A DNA stretch of 64,000 nt from Entophlyctis helioformis. Its lineage: Eukaryota; Chytridiomycota; Chytridiomycetes; Chytridiales; Chytriomycetaceae. The stretch is taken from the NCBI GenBank assembly GCA_025526915.1, contig JAHLKH010000014.1:62001-126000 (forward strand), read 5' to 3'. Made by a program: the position numbers and the translations under genes. This document shows, one piece after another, positions 38,776 through 50,487 of this stretch (position 1 is the first letter of the stretch; every line of letters starts with the position of its first letter). Under the pieces are notes generated by a model. That model saw only the letters and a list, made by a program, of their open reading frames with translations, had not been told where the DNA came from and made no database searches.

Positions 38776-41700
38776 ATGGACGACTTTGACGATTTCGACG
38801 ACATCCTTGCGCTCAGCAGCGACAGCGACGACGGCGGAAAGGGCAAGGGCAGGCCCAGGAACAGGACAAAGAGCAGCAAGAGCGACAAGAGCAGCAAGAG
38901 CAGCAAGAGCGTCGCAAGCGCCAAGAACGGCGAGGCGTCTGGTGTTGCTGGTTCTGGCTCAGGCAGCGGCGCGTTTCTCGCTTCGCGTTCTTCTGGCGTT
39001 GCTGGCGACGCGTTCGCCAGCACCACGCCCAAGGCTGAATCCAGTGCGGCAGCCCCCTCGGTACCTTCATGGCTGTCGTCAGGGACGGCTGCTGCTGAAA
39101 AGGGTGCCGGCGGCACCAGTGCCTTTCCCTCGGCAGCTGCGCCATTGCCCCAATTCAGCGGCGTTCAGCAAAAGTCTGCTGCCAAGGACATGGATGACAT
39201 GGACTCGGCTCTGTTTGGAAAGTCCCTCGGCGCGAACCGCGCATCCCTGGAGCAAACCGCAGAGCAACCACCTCGTCTGGCAGCACAGGACTCAGCGATG
39301 GCATTGCATTCGGTGCTGCGCCTGTCGATGCAAAGCCCACGCCTGCATCGCTGTCATCGCAGCAGCACTCTACATCATCAAGCCCGTTTCCATGGGAGTC
39401 GCCAGAAAGAGGCATGTCTGCGGCTGGAAAGTCATCGGCCAGCATCCTTGATGGAGACAGCTTGCTGAGTGCTGCCATGGATCGAGGCCGTGGTCGCCGC
39501 CAGCAAACCCAAACATCTGCTGGACAAGGCAGATCAGACCAAAAGGTAAGCACGCTGTCTGAAGTCGTGCGCCATGCCATGGACATGGCGCCTGTTGTAT
39601 CTATCTGACTTTGGCCACCGCCATAGAAGCCTGCTGCTGAAGAAGAGGGAACAGATGACGACTTGTTTGATATGCTGGGTCTTGGAGATGCCAAAGCCAA
39701 GCGCAAAGACAAGGATATTGTGGCACCGTCTTTCCTGGCACGAGACCGTGCCTCGACTGTCACTGGAGCTGGAAGTGGATCTGAACCTGGATCTGGGTAC
39801 CAGCCGACATTGTCCACCTTTGGGATTGGAAGCAAGCCGACAGGATCGACTGGAGCCTCACCAAGCTCCGCGGCGTTTGTGCCCAGCGGCATGCCCGACC
39901 AGCCGACCCGTCAACGGCAGACATCACTTGGAGCCACGGCGTCAGCGTCAGGTGCATTGCGAGTTGGTGGCGACTCACCCATCTCGAGTGCGCATACAAC
40001 TTTTATCCAAAACGCGACTGCAAAGACTAGCGTCGATCCACCTGCTCCAGGCTTCCTTGCAGGATCAGCACCTTTGCGATCTCAGCACTCTCCAGTCAAT
40101 CTACCGGCTGGAAACAGCCGCGGAAGTGCATTTAAAGCAGACGACGATGGGCTTCCGTCGTTTCTCCAAAACTCGAGCGGGAACGCGAGTGGCAGGCCTC
40201 GTGGCCGTGGATCAATTGCAGCGCCAGCATCGACGGGCAGGTCAATGGCGCCGGATCCTATGGACCTGATTGCTGGACTCATGGGCGGAGCGTTTGGTGG
40301 CGCGTCGTCAGCCAGCGCAGCACCGGCCAGCCGAGCCAGTAACGCCAATGCAAGCACAGCAGCGCAAGACCCGCCTATCAGCCTTCCTTGTAGGTTCCTG
40401 CATGTTCCACTCTCGACTCGATCAAAGCCTTGGCTGACTGTTTATGTGGGCTCGACCTTGGCAGTCTTGAACGCAAAACCGCGAGTTTCAGCTGCAGATA
40501 CTGCAGCAGCATCTGCAAAAGAGCCAAAGCCCGCCGAGACTACTGCAATGCCAAGCATTTCGTCGCAAGTTGAGCGTGCTCCAGACTCAACTGCTGCAGC
40601 CCATACAGCACGCCAAACAGAAGAGACGCGCCAAACGTCTGCAGATCAGCCGGCATCGTCGCTCGCAGCTCACCAACCAAAAGGCAACCAAAGCCCCCAC
40701 AGTAAATCGATACATAAGCAGCAGTCTAAACAGGTATGTTCCTCCAGAACAGTCCCATGCTCGCTGAATACTTTCTGCGTGTCTCACCTCCTTATCCTCT
40801 CGACGTAAAGTCACTGAGTGGGATCAGCAAGTCGGAATCACTATCGTCCATCGCCATGCTCAGCGACACGGACGACGAATCAGAGCCGGCAGAGTCACCT
40901 GCCGTTGCCGAGAAAGCGAGCATCAAATCTGGCGCGTCTGGTGGTCGCTCCAGCGGACGATCCAAACAACAGCAGGATGGCGAGATGCAGATCAAGGTAC
41001 CAATGCAAACACACGATTCCACATCATCGTGCATGTATCTCACATGCTCAATCTGTCCATGCTAGCTTGACGAGATGCAAAAGAAGCTGGATGATGCGCA
41101 GCTGGAAATCGCAAGGTTGTCCAATGCCGTAAGGGAGGCGGAAACCAAGGTTTGCTTTCAGCCTCAGAGGCCAGGCAATGGTGGAATGCCAAGATGAAAG
41201 TTTGCATGCTCTATCCATCAACTGATCTTTGAGTATCACAGGCTCTCCAAGACAAGGTTGAACGCGAGGTTGAGCATGCCAAGGCACTGACAGATGTGCG
41301 AAACGAGCACGAGACGGTCATCACGAGGCTCAAAGAGCAGCATCAAAGTGACATGGATGCGCTGGAACAAGACATCAACGCAAAGGTGCATCTTGCACTG
41401 TATGAGTGGTGCTGCCCTGCGCTGAAATCTAATGCCTTGCATCTCAACAGGCCGAGCGGATGTTCAAGCTGCAGCTGTCAGAGGTCCAAGTGCAGCATGC
41501 CAAGGAGCTGGGAGATCTTAAGCAGCTTCATCTGGAAGAGGCAAGTACGAGCTGCCGGATTCTTAGGATCAGTGAGTGACCGATGCTTCAAAGAACACAT
41601 ACTGATAGCCTGGCGCTCCAATGATGTCCCCACAACAGATCCAGCAAACGATATCCAGGACCGACAATGCAAGGCAGATACAAGAGCTGACTGGCCGCAT

Positions 41701-43378
41701 GGAGAACAACACCAAAGCCATGGACAGCCTGCAAAGCAAACTGGAGGCCGACCACGTATTAAGCCTTCAGCATCGCGAAGATGCCGTCACGCAGCGAGAG
41801 TCTCAGATGGCGCAACTTCAAGAGCAGCTTGCCAGAGACAAGCTAGCTGCAGAGGCTGAGCGGCTCAAGGTCAGTCGGTGTGGCAATTGCAACCGCAGGA
41901 CATGCTCGAGTGCAGGCCGAAAAGCGCGATTGACTTGTGATGACGGTGGCGATGGAAACAAACAGGCACAAAGCATGATGGAAAGAATGGAGTCTGTGCT
42001 AATGGAGACGAAACGAAAGCAAGAGGAGGAGCTCGAGTCTATTTACCGCGACCGTGCACGGCTGTCGGAGCAGATACAACACGTCCAGCAAGAGCGCGAC
42101 ACGGCATCCACAAAGCTGCAACAGGAACGCTCTCAATTTGCCGTGGAGCGCGAGGCGTGGGAAGCCGACCGACGACGCATCATTTCCCAAGTGACCGAGG
42201 AGCGCAAGCAGCTCTCTATCGAAAGAGCAGAGTTGGCGTCTCTGGAGCGCATGAACCGGCAGCTTCGCGAGGAGCTTGCATTGACCAAGCTGCGCGAAGA
42301 CGACCGGCATGCTGCCGACAAGCAGGTGCTGGAGAGAGACATTCAGGCCCTGCATGCGCGCTTTGCAGAGCTTCATCGGAGAGAGGCAGAGCTGCGTGCC
42401 GAGAAGCTGCAGGTGGACGGGCTGCGGATGAAGCTGGAGATCCAGGAGAGCGTGTTTGAGCGTGAACGAGAGAGCACTGAGCAGCGCGTTCGGCAGGCTG
42501 CCTTTCTGTACGGAGAAGCAGGTGAGTTGCATGCCCGCTGGCAGGTAATCTGTGGCGGCTACTGATGTTGAAGATGCTTCTAGCCCGGGAGGGACACCAG
42601 GCCAAAGCAAAGCAAAGCGAGGCCGAAGCCATCCAGCGGCAGCTTGAAATGTCGAGACTGGAGGTACGAATGACTGCTGGATGACTGCCAGATTTCCGTC
42701 TACGCGAGTTGACGCAAGGTCGACCGTGTCCGTTTGCAGTACGAGGGTCACAAAGCCCGACTCCAAAACGAGCGAAAGCAGTTTGTTGCAGAGCGTGTTG
42801 CATTGGCAGAGATGAGGAACCAAGCCCTCAAGCGACAGCAGATCAAGACGGGCCTTGCAGGCGGAGCCACGCCAGCAGCACACTATCTGGAAGATGCTCG
42901 TGACGTAGATGGTAGCAGTCATCAGCACGCACTCGCAAATGTCGAAGCCGCTGCCTCAATACCGTTTGGCTCGTTTAGCAGCAGGGGCGGTGTTCATCCA
43001 AACGCAAATACTGCGGCAGACGATCTAGTCCTTGACGTTAGGAAGAGAAGCAGGGCAGGGCATGGCGGAATGGTCTACGCGCCAGAAATGTATGGGCAGC
43101 CAGGACCAAGCCCATGGACGGATCTATCGAAGCTGGCCGATCATCGGATGCTCGGACAGCAGAGTGTACAGAGCACCAAAAGCAGCAAGGCTCTTGGCCA
43201 GAGCCACGACCATGGCAACACCAAAGAGTCGAGCGTTGAGCGCGCTCTTGTCCGGCGTCTCAATGACTACGTCGTGTCGTGGCACCGGGTGAGTTTGTAA
43301 TTGTCGGCTGGCATTGATGGCGACATTGCTGACACCATGTGTCTGCGGTGCGTGTGATGAGCACAGAATAGAAAATGA
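38776..43378 (+). CDS. FBF1: FBF1-like ciliary transition-fibre coiled-coil protein
   Basis: The acidic N-terminus (MDDFDDFDDILALSSDSDD) leads a long disordered region with TDDDLFDMLGLGDAKAK, comparable to the DDIMATLGFGD-type stretch of FBF1. From about 40990 a heptad-rich coiled coil runs to about 42860 over several exons (EQHQSDMDALEQDINAK; SRTDNARQIQELTGRMENN; RREAELRAEKLQ; RLQNERKQFVAERVALAEMR), in the same order as vertebrate FBF1. FBF1 sits at the distal appendages/transition fibres of basal bodies. Here that implies a flagellated stage. The final intron is GTGAGT (43289) to CACAG (43366) with a CTGAC branch, giving the end WHRNRK. Frame breaks without an intron occur near 39245. The coiled-coil match is my reading of motif order; generic coiled-coil similarity is the main alternative. 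Confidence 0.58.
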
Positions 43379-43773
43379 ATGGCAGCATGCATGCACAAGA
43401 CGCTCACGGTCATCCGCCATTGTCTGTGTGACAAGCGTGAGGTTGCGCAGCAGCATTGACGGCATTCATTGCAGCAGATCAGGGTCATGGCCATTTGCAA
43501 GGTGCAGTCCAGGACTGAGGAATCATTGGGCAGGAGCCCGAGAGAAGCCGTGAGCCTGATCGGTGATGCTGTCGCTTCATGCACGGCAGGCCAACACCGA
43601 CCATGCGTTCCTGCCTTGCTTGGACGGGCGATCAAGGCAAGGCAAGGCATGGCATGGGATAGCACAGATGCCACCTTGGCAAGATGAAAACAGTCAGCAA
43701 TGAGACCAGCAACGCCATTTATTGTACAGTCGGGGGAGACTTGTATAATCTAAAGTGGCAGGCTCAAAGCACA

Positions 43774-45275
43774 TCAGCGGCGAGCGCGGCGAGGAGCGCA
43801 GGTGGCAGCAATGCGGTTGATCCAGTCGGCAAGACGGTATCCGCCCTTGGCAATCTGGATGTCGACAACAGGGAATGCCTGGCGGTAGTAGTTTGTGCCA
43901 AAGTTCTGGTCGGGGTTGGCGTCGTATGCGGGCCACACAACCGTGCAGTCGTACTTGTTCGAGTCGACGGCCCAGTCAATGGCAGCAAGCGAGTTGCCAT
44001 AACGCGACACGGCAGTCAGGCTGCTGGACGAGATCCACGAAGGAGCCTGCGAGGCGTACACGCCGGTCTTGATGCGTCTGACGAGGAACGCGACGTAGTC
44101 GGTGAGCGAGCCGTTGAAGTCTTGGATGCGCTTGACGGGACTGTTGTCGACGGCGACGAGGGGGCAGCGATGGGCAGTAACAGAACAGTTGGCAGGTCAG
44201 TTGGCATGGTCAGTTGGCATGGTCAGTTGGCATGGATTGCATTGCATGGACTGCGTCGAGTGTGTGAGCATACATGGCAGTGTCCCAGGCGGCGTGCAGG
44301 TTGGTGTTCCTGGAGTCGAAGCGAATGTCGGCATCATTGCCACCGCGGTCTGGAGAGAGAGAGAGAGAGAGGAGAGGAGGAGGAGAGAGAGAGAGAGGAG
44401 AGAGAGAGGCCCGACACGGTCAGCAACCTCTGCGCATGGTGCACCAGCGTGTGCATGCTCTCGTCAAGTGCACAAACAGCGACAGGACAGACAGCGACAC
44501 TCACCGCGGGCAGAGGCGTGCAGCGGCTGGGTCACATCGCCAACAAAGTGAGCCAGGAACTTGACGGCATCGGCCTGGGCAGCCTTGGACGGCGTGCGAG
44601 CACCACACGAGGCAATGGCGGTGTAGTTGGCGACTGCGCCAATCAGGCACTTGCCTTTGGCGGTGATACAGCAGCATGTCAGCTCGAGGCTCGACGCTCG
44701 AGGCGCAAGAGGAGCAGGCAGGAGGAGCAGTCATGTGAAGCAGGCAGGAGGGTTGGGGGATGCATGGTGCAGAGCGGGGCACAGGGATGGTGCAGATGCC
44801 GTGAAAGCCGTCATCGTGTTGCATGAATGCATGCCCAACTCACCATCCGTGCAGTCGCGCGACTCCTTATAGCCGCAGACGGCGGGGGGACTGTCGTCAA
44901 AGTCAACATAGTGCAGGACCTTGGAGAATGCGTACTTGGACTGGCCCTTGATCTGGTCGGCCCAGGTCTTGAGTATCGAGTGCCGTCGGCATGGGTGTTG
45001 GCAGGCGAACGACGGAGGAGGGGCAGCCAGTCAGCGACTGGCGATCAACAAGTGGTGTGCAACCATGCAGTTGGTGCACAATGATCACATGCGGCGCTTA
45101 CGGTGACGGACGAGAGCGAGGCTCCATCGAGGACGTTGGACACAAAGGCAGCACCCTGAGCAGTCAGGAACTGCTCGGCAACAAGGCCGACGGCCTGGTG
45201 GGCATCACCGCCCCAAGCGAGGGCGGCAGGTGCAGAGGACAGCACAAAGACGGCGGCAGCAGCAACGTTGATCAT
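43774..45275 (-). CDS. Secreted S1/P1-family nuclease, copy B
   Basis: Paralogue of the 4874-6359 gene. Exons 45275-45102, 44967-44844, 44682-44505, 44349-44274 and 44140-43774 have exactly the same lengths (174, 124, 178, 76, 367) as copy A. The signal peptide, the WGGDAHQ start and all motif blocks (LHYVDFDD, HFVGDVTQPLH, NLHAAWDT, GGYRLADWIN) are intact. The only coding difference I noted is NPNQ in copy A against NPDQ here. The intron 2/exon 3 junction shows the same one-base phase mismatch, and here an extra C before the acceptor removes the read-through frame seen in copy A. That supports a real intron at this place. Both copies look functional. By family it degrades single-stranded nucleic acid outside the cell. 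Confidence 0.9.
44188..44235. repeat. Tandem GTCAGTTGGCATG repeat
   Basis: Three to four copies of a 12-14 base unit (GGTCAGTTGGCAT) in intron 4 of nuclease B. Copy A has only one to two units at 5290-5315, so the array expanded after duplication or contracted in A. Confidence 0.8.
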
Positions 45276-45678
45276 GGTTGAGTGGTTGGCGAGGGTTCAG
45301 AGAGGAGCTGGCCGGGTCGCCTCTGGGTTTTATGCGCGGTGACGGCCGGCATCGCCGGGTTTATCTGGCGGCCAATCGTTGGGGCCGGTCCAGACCACGT
45401 TGACGCGACCCGTGTTTTGTCCGCGTGGGACACCACGTGATACTGTGCATGACTTCGCCGAGGCTGAGGGCCAATGTCGGCGATGCAATGACTTTGGACG
45501 AATGCCGATGCAGGTGGAGTGCAGGTGCTGTTGCACGCGCCGTTGAGTGGTGCACAGGCGGTGCGGGTGCGGGGTCGGCGGGTCGCGAGGGTCAGGCGGG
45601 TCGCGAGGGTCGGAGGGTCGAACACAAATGAATTCATTCAAACACAGCTGGCAACATATGGCCAGGCAAGCCAAGACA
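45276..45678 (-). promoter_or_regulatory. Duplicated upstream region of nuclease B
   Basis: Matches 6360-6739, including the TATA-like motif (complement of about 45328-45335). It differs by a small tandem expansion of a GGGTCGCGAGG unit near 45572-45615. So copy B carries its own promoter. Confidence 0.5.
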
Positions 45679-45981
45679 TCAAGCCTGCGACATCTCGGGC
45701 TTCTTGGCAACGAGTGTGTGCTTTGCGTGGTACTTGACAAACTGCACAAAGATGCCAAGGAGGGCAACCAGACCGAACCCGCCAAGCATCAGCGCCTGAG
45801 GAAGACCCTCGAGAGGACGCAGCTCGTGCTGGAACACGGCGTTGTAGACGGCAGCTCCAAAGCCCGTCTTGGCAAACCGGTCGATGCCGACAAAGAAGCT
45901 GGCAGATCCCACAACCGCCGTGCTGACAATGACGATCGGCACTTGGAAGAGATGCACGAGCACGGCGCCGAGGAGAGCCAA
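45679..45981 (-). pseudogene. Truncated TMEM198-like fragment (C-terminal 100 codons)
   Basis: Matches the 3' end of the complete gene (6740-7042), from SMALLGAVLVHLF to the stop. It lacks the signal peptide exon and the first membrane segments because the duplication ends at 45980. It is open, but nothing upstream could express the normal protein. Confidence 0.88.
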
Positions 45982-46030
45982 TCAGCCGCGCACTCTCGGG
46001 CACAAACGCCGGCCAATCAGCGGCGCACTC
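45977..46030 (+). promoter_or_regulatory. Duplicated CCAAT-box promoter element
   Basis: GCCAATCAGCCGCGCACTC (45977-45995) recurs as GCCAATCAGCGGCGCACTC (46012-46030), 19 bases with one mismatch and 35 bases apart. It lies 44-97 bases before the ATG of the oxygenase gene, consistent with two NF-Y/HAP sites. Confidence 0.65.
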
Positions 46031-46073
46031 TTGAACCACTCGCTCCCACTAACTCCTTCCCTCCACGAACGAC

Positions 46074-47817
46074 ATGGCGACGACGGTGCTGCTCCCCTCC
46101 ATCAACCTTGTGCCCTTCCTCGCCGACCCCACGTCGGAGGCGGCCATTGCCGAGTGCAAGAAGGTGCACTTTGTCTGCTCGCTTGCGTCTTGGCCGCTCT
46201 GCCGCCGTCGTGCCGGCGTTTGCTGGCGTTTGGTGCATGCAGCTGCTCCACACCAAGGCTTTCCACGGCTCGCTGACTCGATGCGCTGACTCGATGCGCT
46301 GACTCGATGCGCCGGCTCATTGCAATGCCTACTGACCCGCCTCGCCTGCTGCCGGCCGCCGTCTGCAGGCTGCCGAGGCCATCAAGACCTACTCTGCTTT
46401 TGCCGTCCTTGACCCCCGTGTGTCCGAGGCCGAGAACTCGTCGTTCCTCGACACGCTGGAGGACTACTTTGGCCAGGACGATGACGTCAAGCGCCAGGAC
46501 TGCCGTCCCGAGGTGCACTACCAGGTCGGCGCGACGCCCGAGAACACCGAGGAGCCCCGCTGCGGCCGTGACGACGACTGCCTTGAGCTCGTCTCCAAGG
46601 CATGTTTTGTCGGCAGCGTCTGTGATCCCAGCGCTGCCTGTGATCGCCGTGCCTTCTCCTTGCGTGTGTCGTCTGACCTGTGCTGCATCCGATCCTGCTC
46701 ATTTCGACCCCGACTGGCTTGCTCATGTGCCCGCTTGTGCGCCTGTGTCTGCGGCCACAGATGACGGCCGAGGACAAGCCCTACGACTTCTCGCAGCCCG
46801 ACAAAAAGTGGCGCTTCGTGAGTGCTGCGCAGTTTGCTCATGCGGCTGCTGAACTTCCATTAACGCGATCCTCGTGACTGGCCGCTCGGTGCATGCATGT
46901 GTTTGCTTGTGAGTCAGTTCTGGCGCATGGGCGAGCGTCCTCCCAAGACCGAGTTCCCGCAGCTCAACGCCGCGCCTGTGATTCCTGCTGGCACGTATCC
47001 TGATCTGGCACGGCCCGGCCCTCTGCTGTGCACGCGAGCAGACACTGACGCGACTGGCCTCCCCGTCTCCAACCACAGCCATTCCCGACTGGACTGACCG
47101 CATGAACCACTGGGGCAACCGCATGCTCGATGCCGTCAGCGTCGTCTCCGAGATGGTTGCCGTCGGGCTTGGTCTTCCCCGCGACGCGTTCCTGTCGCGC
47201 ACCAAGTACGGCCCCCACCTCCTTGCCCCCACCGGCTCTGACCTGGGCAAGTACAACACCGTTGGCGACGTTCTGGCCGGTTTCCACACGTAAGCAGGCG
47301 CCTCTCTCGCTTTTTGGTTTCTCTGCCACTGTCTCATCATTGAGCATGCATGCATGTGCGCATGCATCCACCGATCCATCTCACGCCCGCTTGCTGTGGC
47401 CAACTTGACAGCGACCTCAACTTCCTGACCATCCACGGCAAGTCGCGTTTCCCGGGTCTGCACATCTGGACCCCGTCTGGCCAGAAGCTGCTCGTCAAGA
47501 TCCCCGACGGATGCCTGCTCGTCCAAGCCGGCAAGCAGATGGAGTGGCTCACTGGCGGCCACGTGCAGGCCGGCTACCACGAGGTCGTTGTGGTTCCCCA
47601 GACGCTTCCGGCCATTGAGCGCCAGCGCGCGGCTGGCCGTCCTCTGTGGCGCATCTCGTCGACGCTCTTCTTCCACATGGCGTCGGACACGATCCTCGAG
47701 CCGCTCGAGCCGTTCCGCAACGAGGAGAATGTGAAAAAGTACCCCGCCATTGCCACGGGCACCCAGGTGCAGGTCGAGCTCGGCTTCATCAGCCTGGCTG
47801 CCAAGACCGAGGAGTAA
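46074..47817 (+). CDS. 2-oxoglutarate/Fe(II) oxygenase-like protein (isopenicillin N synthase-like fold)
   Basis: Six exons: 46074-46163, 46369-46599, 46761-46817, 46918-46990, 47079-47289 and 47412-47817. The C-terminal core shows the Fe ligands HTDLNFLTIHG (HxD) and TGGHVQAGYHEV (distal His), plus RPLWRISSTLFFH, where Arg and Ser should bind 2-oxoglutarate. The start MATTVLLPSINLVPFLADP fits the family N-terminus. Two introns start with GC rather than GT (46600 GCATGT and 46991 GCACGT), chosen because only these keep phase. Substrate unknown. About 355 residues. Its promoter abuts the end of duplication unit B. Confidence 0.78.
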
Positions 47818-48007
47818 CATCGCAGCATCCACATCCTTCCAGCCGTCGAATGAAATCCCGTCTCCAAGTTGACTTTCCAACGGTTCATTGTCAATGCCAT
47901 GGCCCTTGAACGGCCACATTGGGTGGTCGCACGCACGTGGCCGCGCTTCTTGAACTGAACCAGACACAGCGCGGCAGGACGGAGCAAGCCCAGCGTGCTC
48001 GCCATGC

Positions 48008-50455
48008 TCACAACCGCAACGTCTCGGGCCGTGCACCGTGCCCAACCTTGTCGCCAACCTTGCCGCCCTTTTCGACAATGGTGGCCTGCATGCGGCTCTT
48101 GCCCTTGGCAGCAACAGCGTCCTTTGTCTTTTTGCCATCCGACACGATCGTGACGTTCTTTTGCCCCATGAGCTGGCGCACGGCGCTGTCCTTGGCAGCC
48201 TGTGCGCTGGTGACGCCCGTGGTCGCCTCGCGCAGCTTGCGTGCCTGGTCGCGCTCCTTGCGTTCTTTTTGCGCCTGGCGCTTGGCCTTGACGCGCAGCT
48301 TGCGCTTGTCGGCAGCCTCCATCTCCGCCTGCGACTTGGCCACGCGGCCATCGTACACCTCCTCGGGTGCAGCGAGTTTGGCGTCCGACACGGTCGCCGG
48401 CGTGACTTCCTCCATCTGGATGGCCGGCACAGTCGGCGCGGGCAGGACTTCGAGCTCGAGCGTCGCGGGCTTGGGCGTAAAGTGCCAGTTGGAGAGCGCG
48501 TCGAGGTCGTGGCAGAGCGTGCGGAACATGGTCGTGATCTCGTCGTGCTTCTTCTTGAGCGCCTCGTCCTTTTCTGTCGGCGCCGACTTGTTGGACTGGC
48601 GCATAAACTCGTCCTCGTAGACCTGCGCAAGCGACTTGCTGCTCTTTTCGTCCATGAGCTCCATGCGACGGTTGGGATCGTACACTGTGTCCTTGGGCGG
48701 TGCCTTGCGAACCACGTCGTCCCATGCTCTGTCCTTGATGCGCTGGATGATCAGGTCTTGCAGTGACAGCGTCGACTCTTCCGTGATGACGGGCACGGGT
48801 CTGGCTGCGTGCTCGACCTCTAGGGACTCTTCCAGAAGCGAGTTGAGCGGGCGTGCCTTGGACGTCACTTCACCCTTGAGAGCCCAGGGCTTCTCGCGCA
48901 ATGCCTCGGCCTCGAGCGCGCTGATGGTCTTTTGCATCTTGGCCTGCTGCTTTTCGAACGCAGACATGGGTCCCTCGGGAGCACCCTCCTTCTCGTCCTC
49001 CTCGTCGTCGTCAAGAAGACCCTTGGGACGGCGATCGCTATCCTGGTCATCGCCAAAGTCCTTGCTCTCGTCTTCGTTGACGTCGTCCATGTATTGAGCC
49101 TCGTCGCGATCCTGCCATGTCGGACGCTTCTTGACAGCCTTGCCCTTGGGCTTGCTCTCGGCAGGTTCGAAAAAGTCCTCGTAGCGGATATCTGCCATGC
49201 GCGCATGCGTCCAAGCCAAGCCATTGGTCAGCCCGACAGCCAGCCAATCCAACACAAGGAGCAACAACGCACCGTTGGCATTGTCCTCTGCATTCATCAA
49301 TGCATCCTCATCCTCATCCTCGTCCTCCAAGTTGCCGTTCAGCAAGTCTGTCCATCCAGATCACAGCAACACTGCCAGTTAGACACGAGACAGTCATGTA
49401 CTGCCACGAGCAACGAGACCCAAGTTGCCCACCAGACTCGAATGCAAACGCGTCGTCCTCGTCGTCGTCCTCGTCGTCCTTTTCGTCCTCTCCACGCGAT
49501 GCGCGGCGAGCCACCTTCATATCGTGCTTCTCGCCCATTTCCGCAAACCGTTCCATCTCCTCGAGCGAGAAAAAGTCGTCGTCAACAACAGATCGCTTGC
49601 GCTTGGGAGCCGACAGAGCGTCTCCGGATGAAACGCCCTCTTCCTCGTCGGCCTCGTCCTCGTCAGGCATGTCGGCCTCGAACTCGCCTTCGCCTTCGTC
49701 GTCGTCAATTCATCATCATCGTCGTCGCCGGCCAACTCGACGTCCTCGTCATCTTCATCTCCCTCGTCCTCCTCGCCCTCCTCGTCTTCATCCGCCATGT
49801 CTTGGTCGTCCACCTCTTGATCGTCCTCGGACCCAGCCTCCACACCGTGCTCCGTGCTCTCGAAACTCGAGTCAAAGTTGTCCTCGAGCTCATCGGCGCT
49901 CGGAAAGTCGGGCGCCTTCTCGGCAAGGAATGCCATGAGCGGCTCGTTGAGCAGACGGATCTGCTCCCACACCTGCTCGGCATCGAATCCCTTGGTGTAG
50001 AGCTCGGGCAGGGGAGTCGTCTCGAACGGCTCAAACGTCTTGGCTGTCAACCCGAGTTCAAGGCATGATGGTCAGCAAGCGCATTGGTGGATCTTGCTCT
50101 TTGGATGGCTGGCTGGCTGGACGGCTGGCCGGCCGTTGCATGGAATGCCGTGCGACCCAACTGCAGCGGCCCGCAGACGCTCGCCGTGCAGGACATGCGT
50201 GCCGCCGTGCCGTCTGCGTCGCTCCCATGGCAACAACAAAAAAGAGCAAGACTCACTCATGCGAAAGAGCCAAGCGGCCGTCTCGAGCCATGCTGCCGAA
50301 TGGTCGCCGTCCTGCGCAAGGAAGGGCAGCGCATTGAGGGCGGCGGCGTCTGCCAGCTGGGCAGGCGCAGTCGAGCGCAGCTGCTGCCGCACCGCTGCGA
50401 CCGTATCGGTTCTGCTCTCGCTGCCTGCGAGGCTGCTCACGGTCAATTTGGTCAT
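48008..50455 (-). CDS. MPP10: MPP10, U3 snoRNP / SSU processome protein
   Basis: Needed for 18S rRNA processing with U3 snoRNA, IMP3 and IMP4. Exons: 50455-50257, 50043-49433, 49347-49273 and 49191-48008. The N-terminal PELYTKGFDAEQVWEQIRLL is the family signature. Then come long Asp/Glu runs, VVDDDFFSLEEMERFAEMG, IRYEDFFEPAE, DPNRRMELMDEKSSKSLAQV, LDALSNWHFTPKP and a Lys-rich C-terminus. All match MPP10 in order. In the acidic run near 49705 the frame breaks by one or two bases (a GAT-repeat context) with no intron. Otherwise phase is kept. Expected nucleolar. Confidence 0.93.
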
Positions 50456-50487
50456 CTACCGAATTGAGGTGTTTGTGAAAAAAAATT

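Larger units (their letters stand above)
43438..45980. repeat. Segmental duplication unit B (2.5 kb)
   Basis: Same content and orientation as 4533-7042. It is inserted between the 3' end of the FBF1-like gene (stop 43376-43378) and the promoter of the oxygenase gene at 46074. The right end cuts the TMEM198-like reading frame. No target-site duplication, terminal inverted repeat or transposase is visible at either end. Confidence 0.93.

Noticed and set aside
39155..39892. Minus-strand open frame of 245 codons inside the FBF1-like gene
   Set aside because: Opposes the acidic/disordered coding exons; no motifs or splice structure.
43684..44826. Plus-strand open frame of about 380 codons in unit B
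   Set aside because: Same antisense shadow over nuclease B, running through its introns and a GA repeat.
43438..45980. Mobile element explanation for the duplication
   Set aside because: No terminal inverted repeats, target-site duplication, poly-A tail or transposase. Introns are retained, so retroposition is excluded.
46723..48630. Minus-strand open frame of 635 codons, low-complexity Arg-rich
   Set aside because: Antisense to the oxygenase exons and out of frame with MPP10. The composition is typical of a GC-rich shadow frame.
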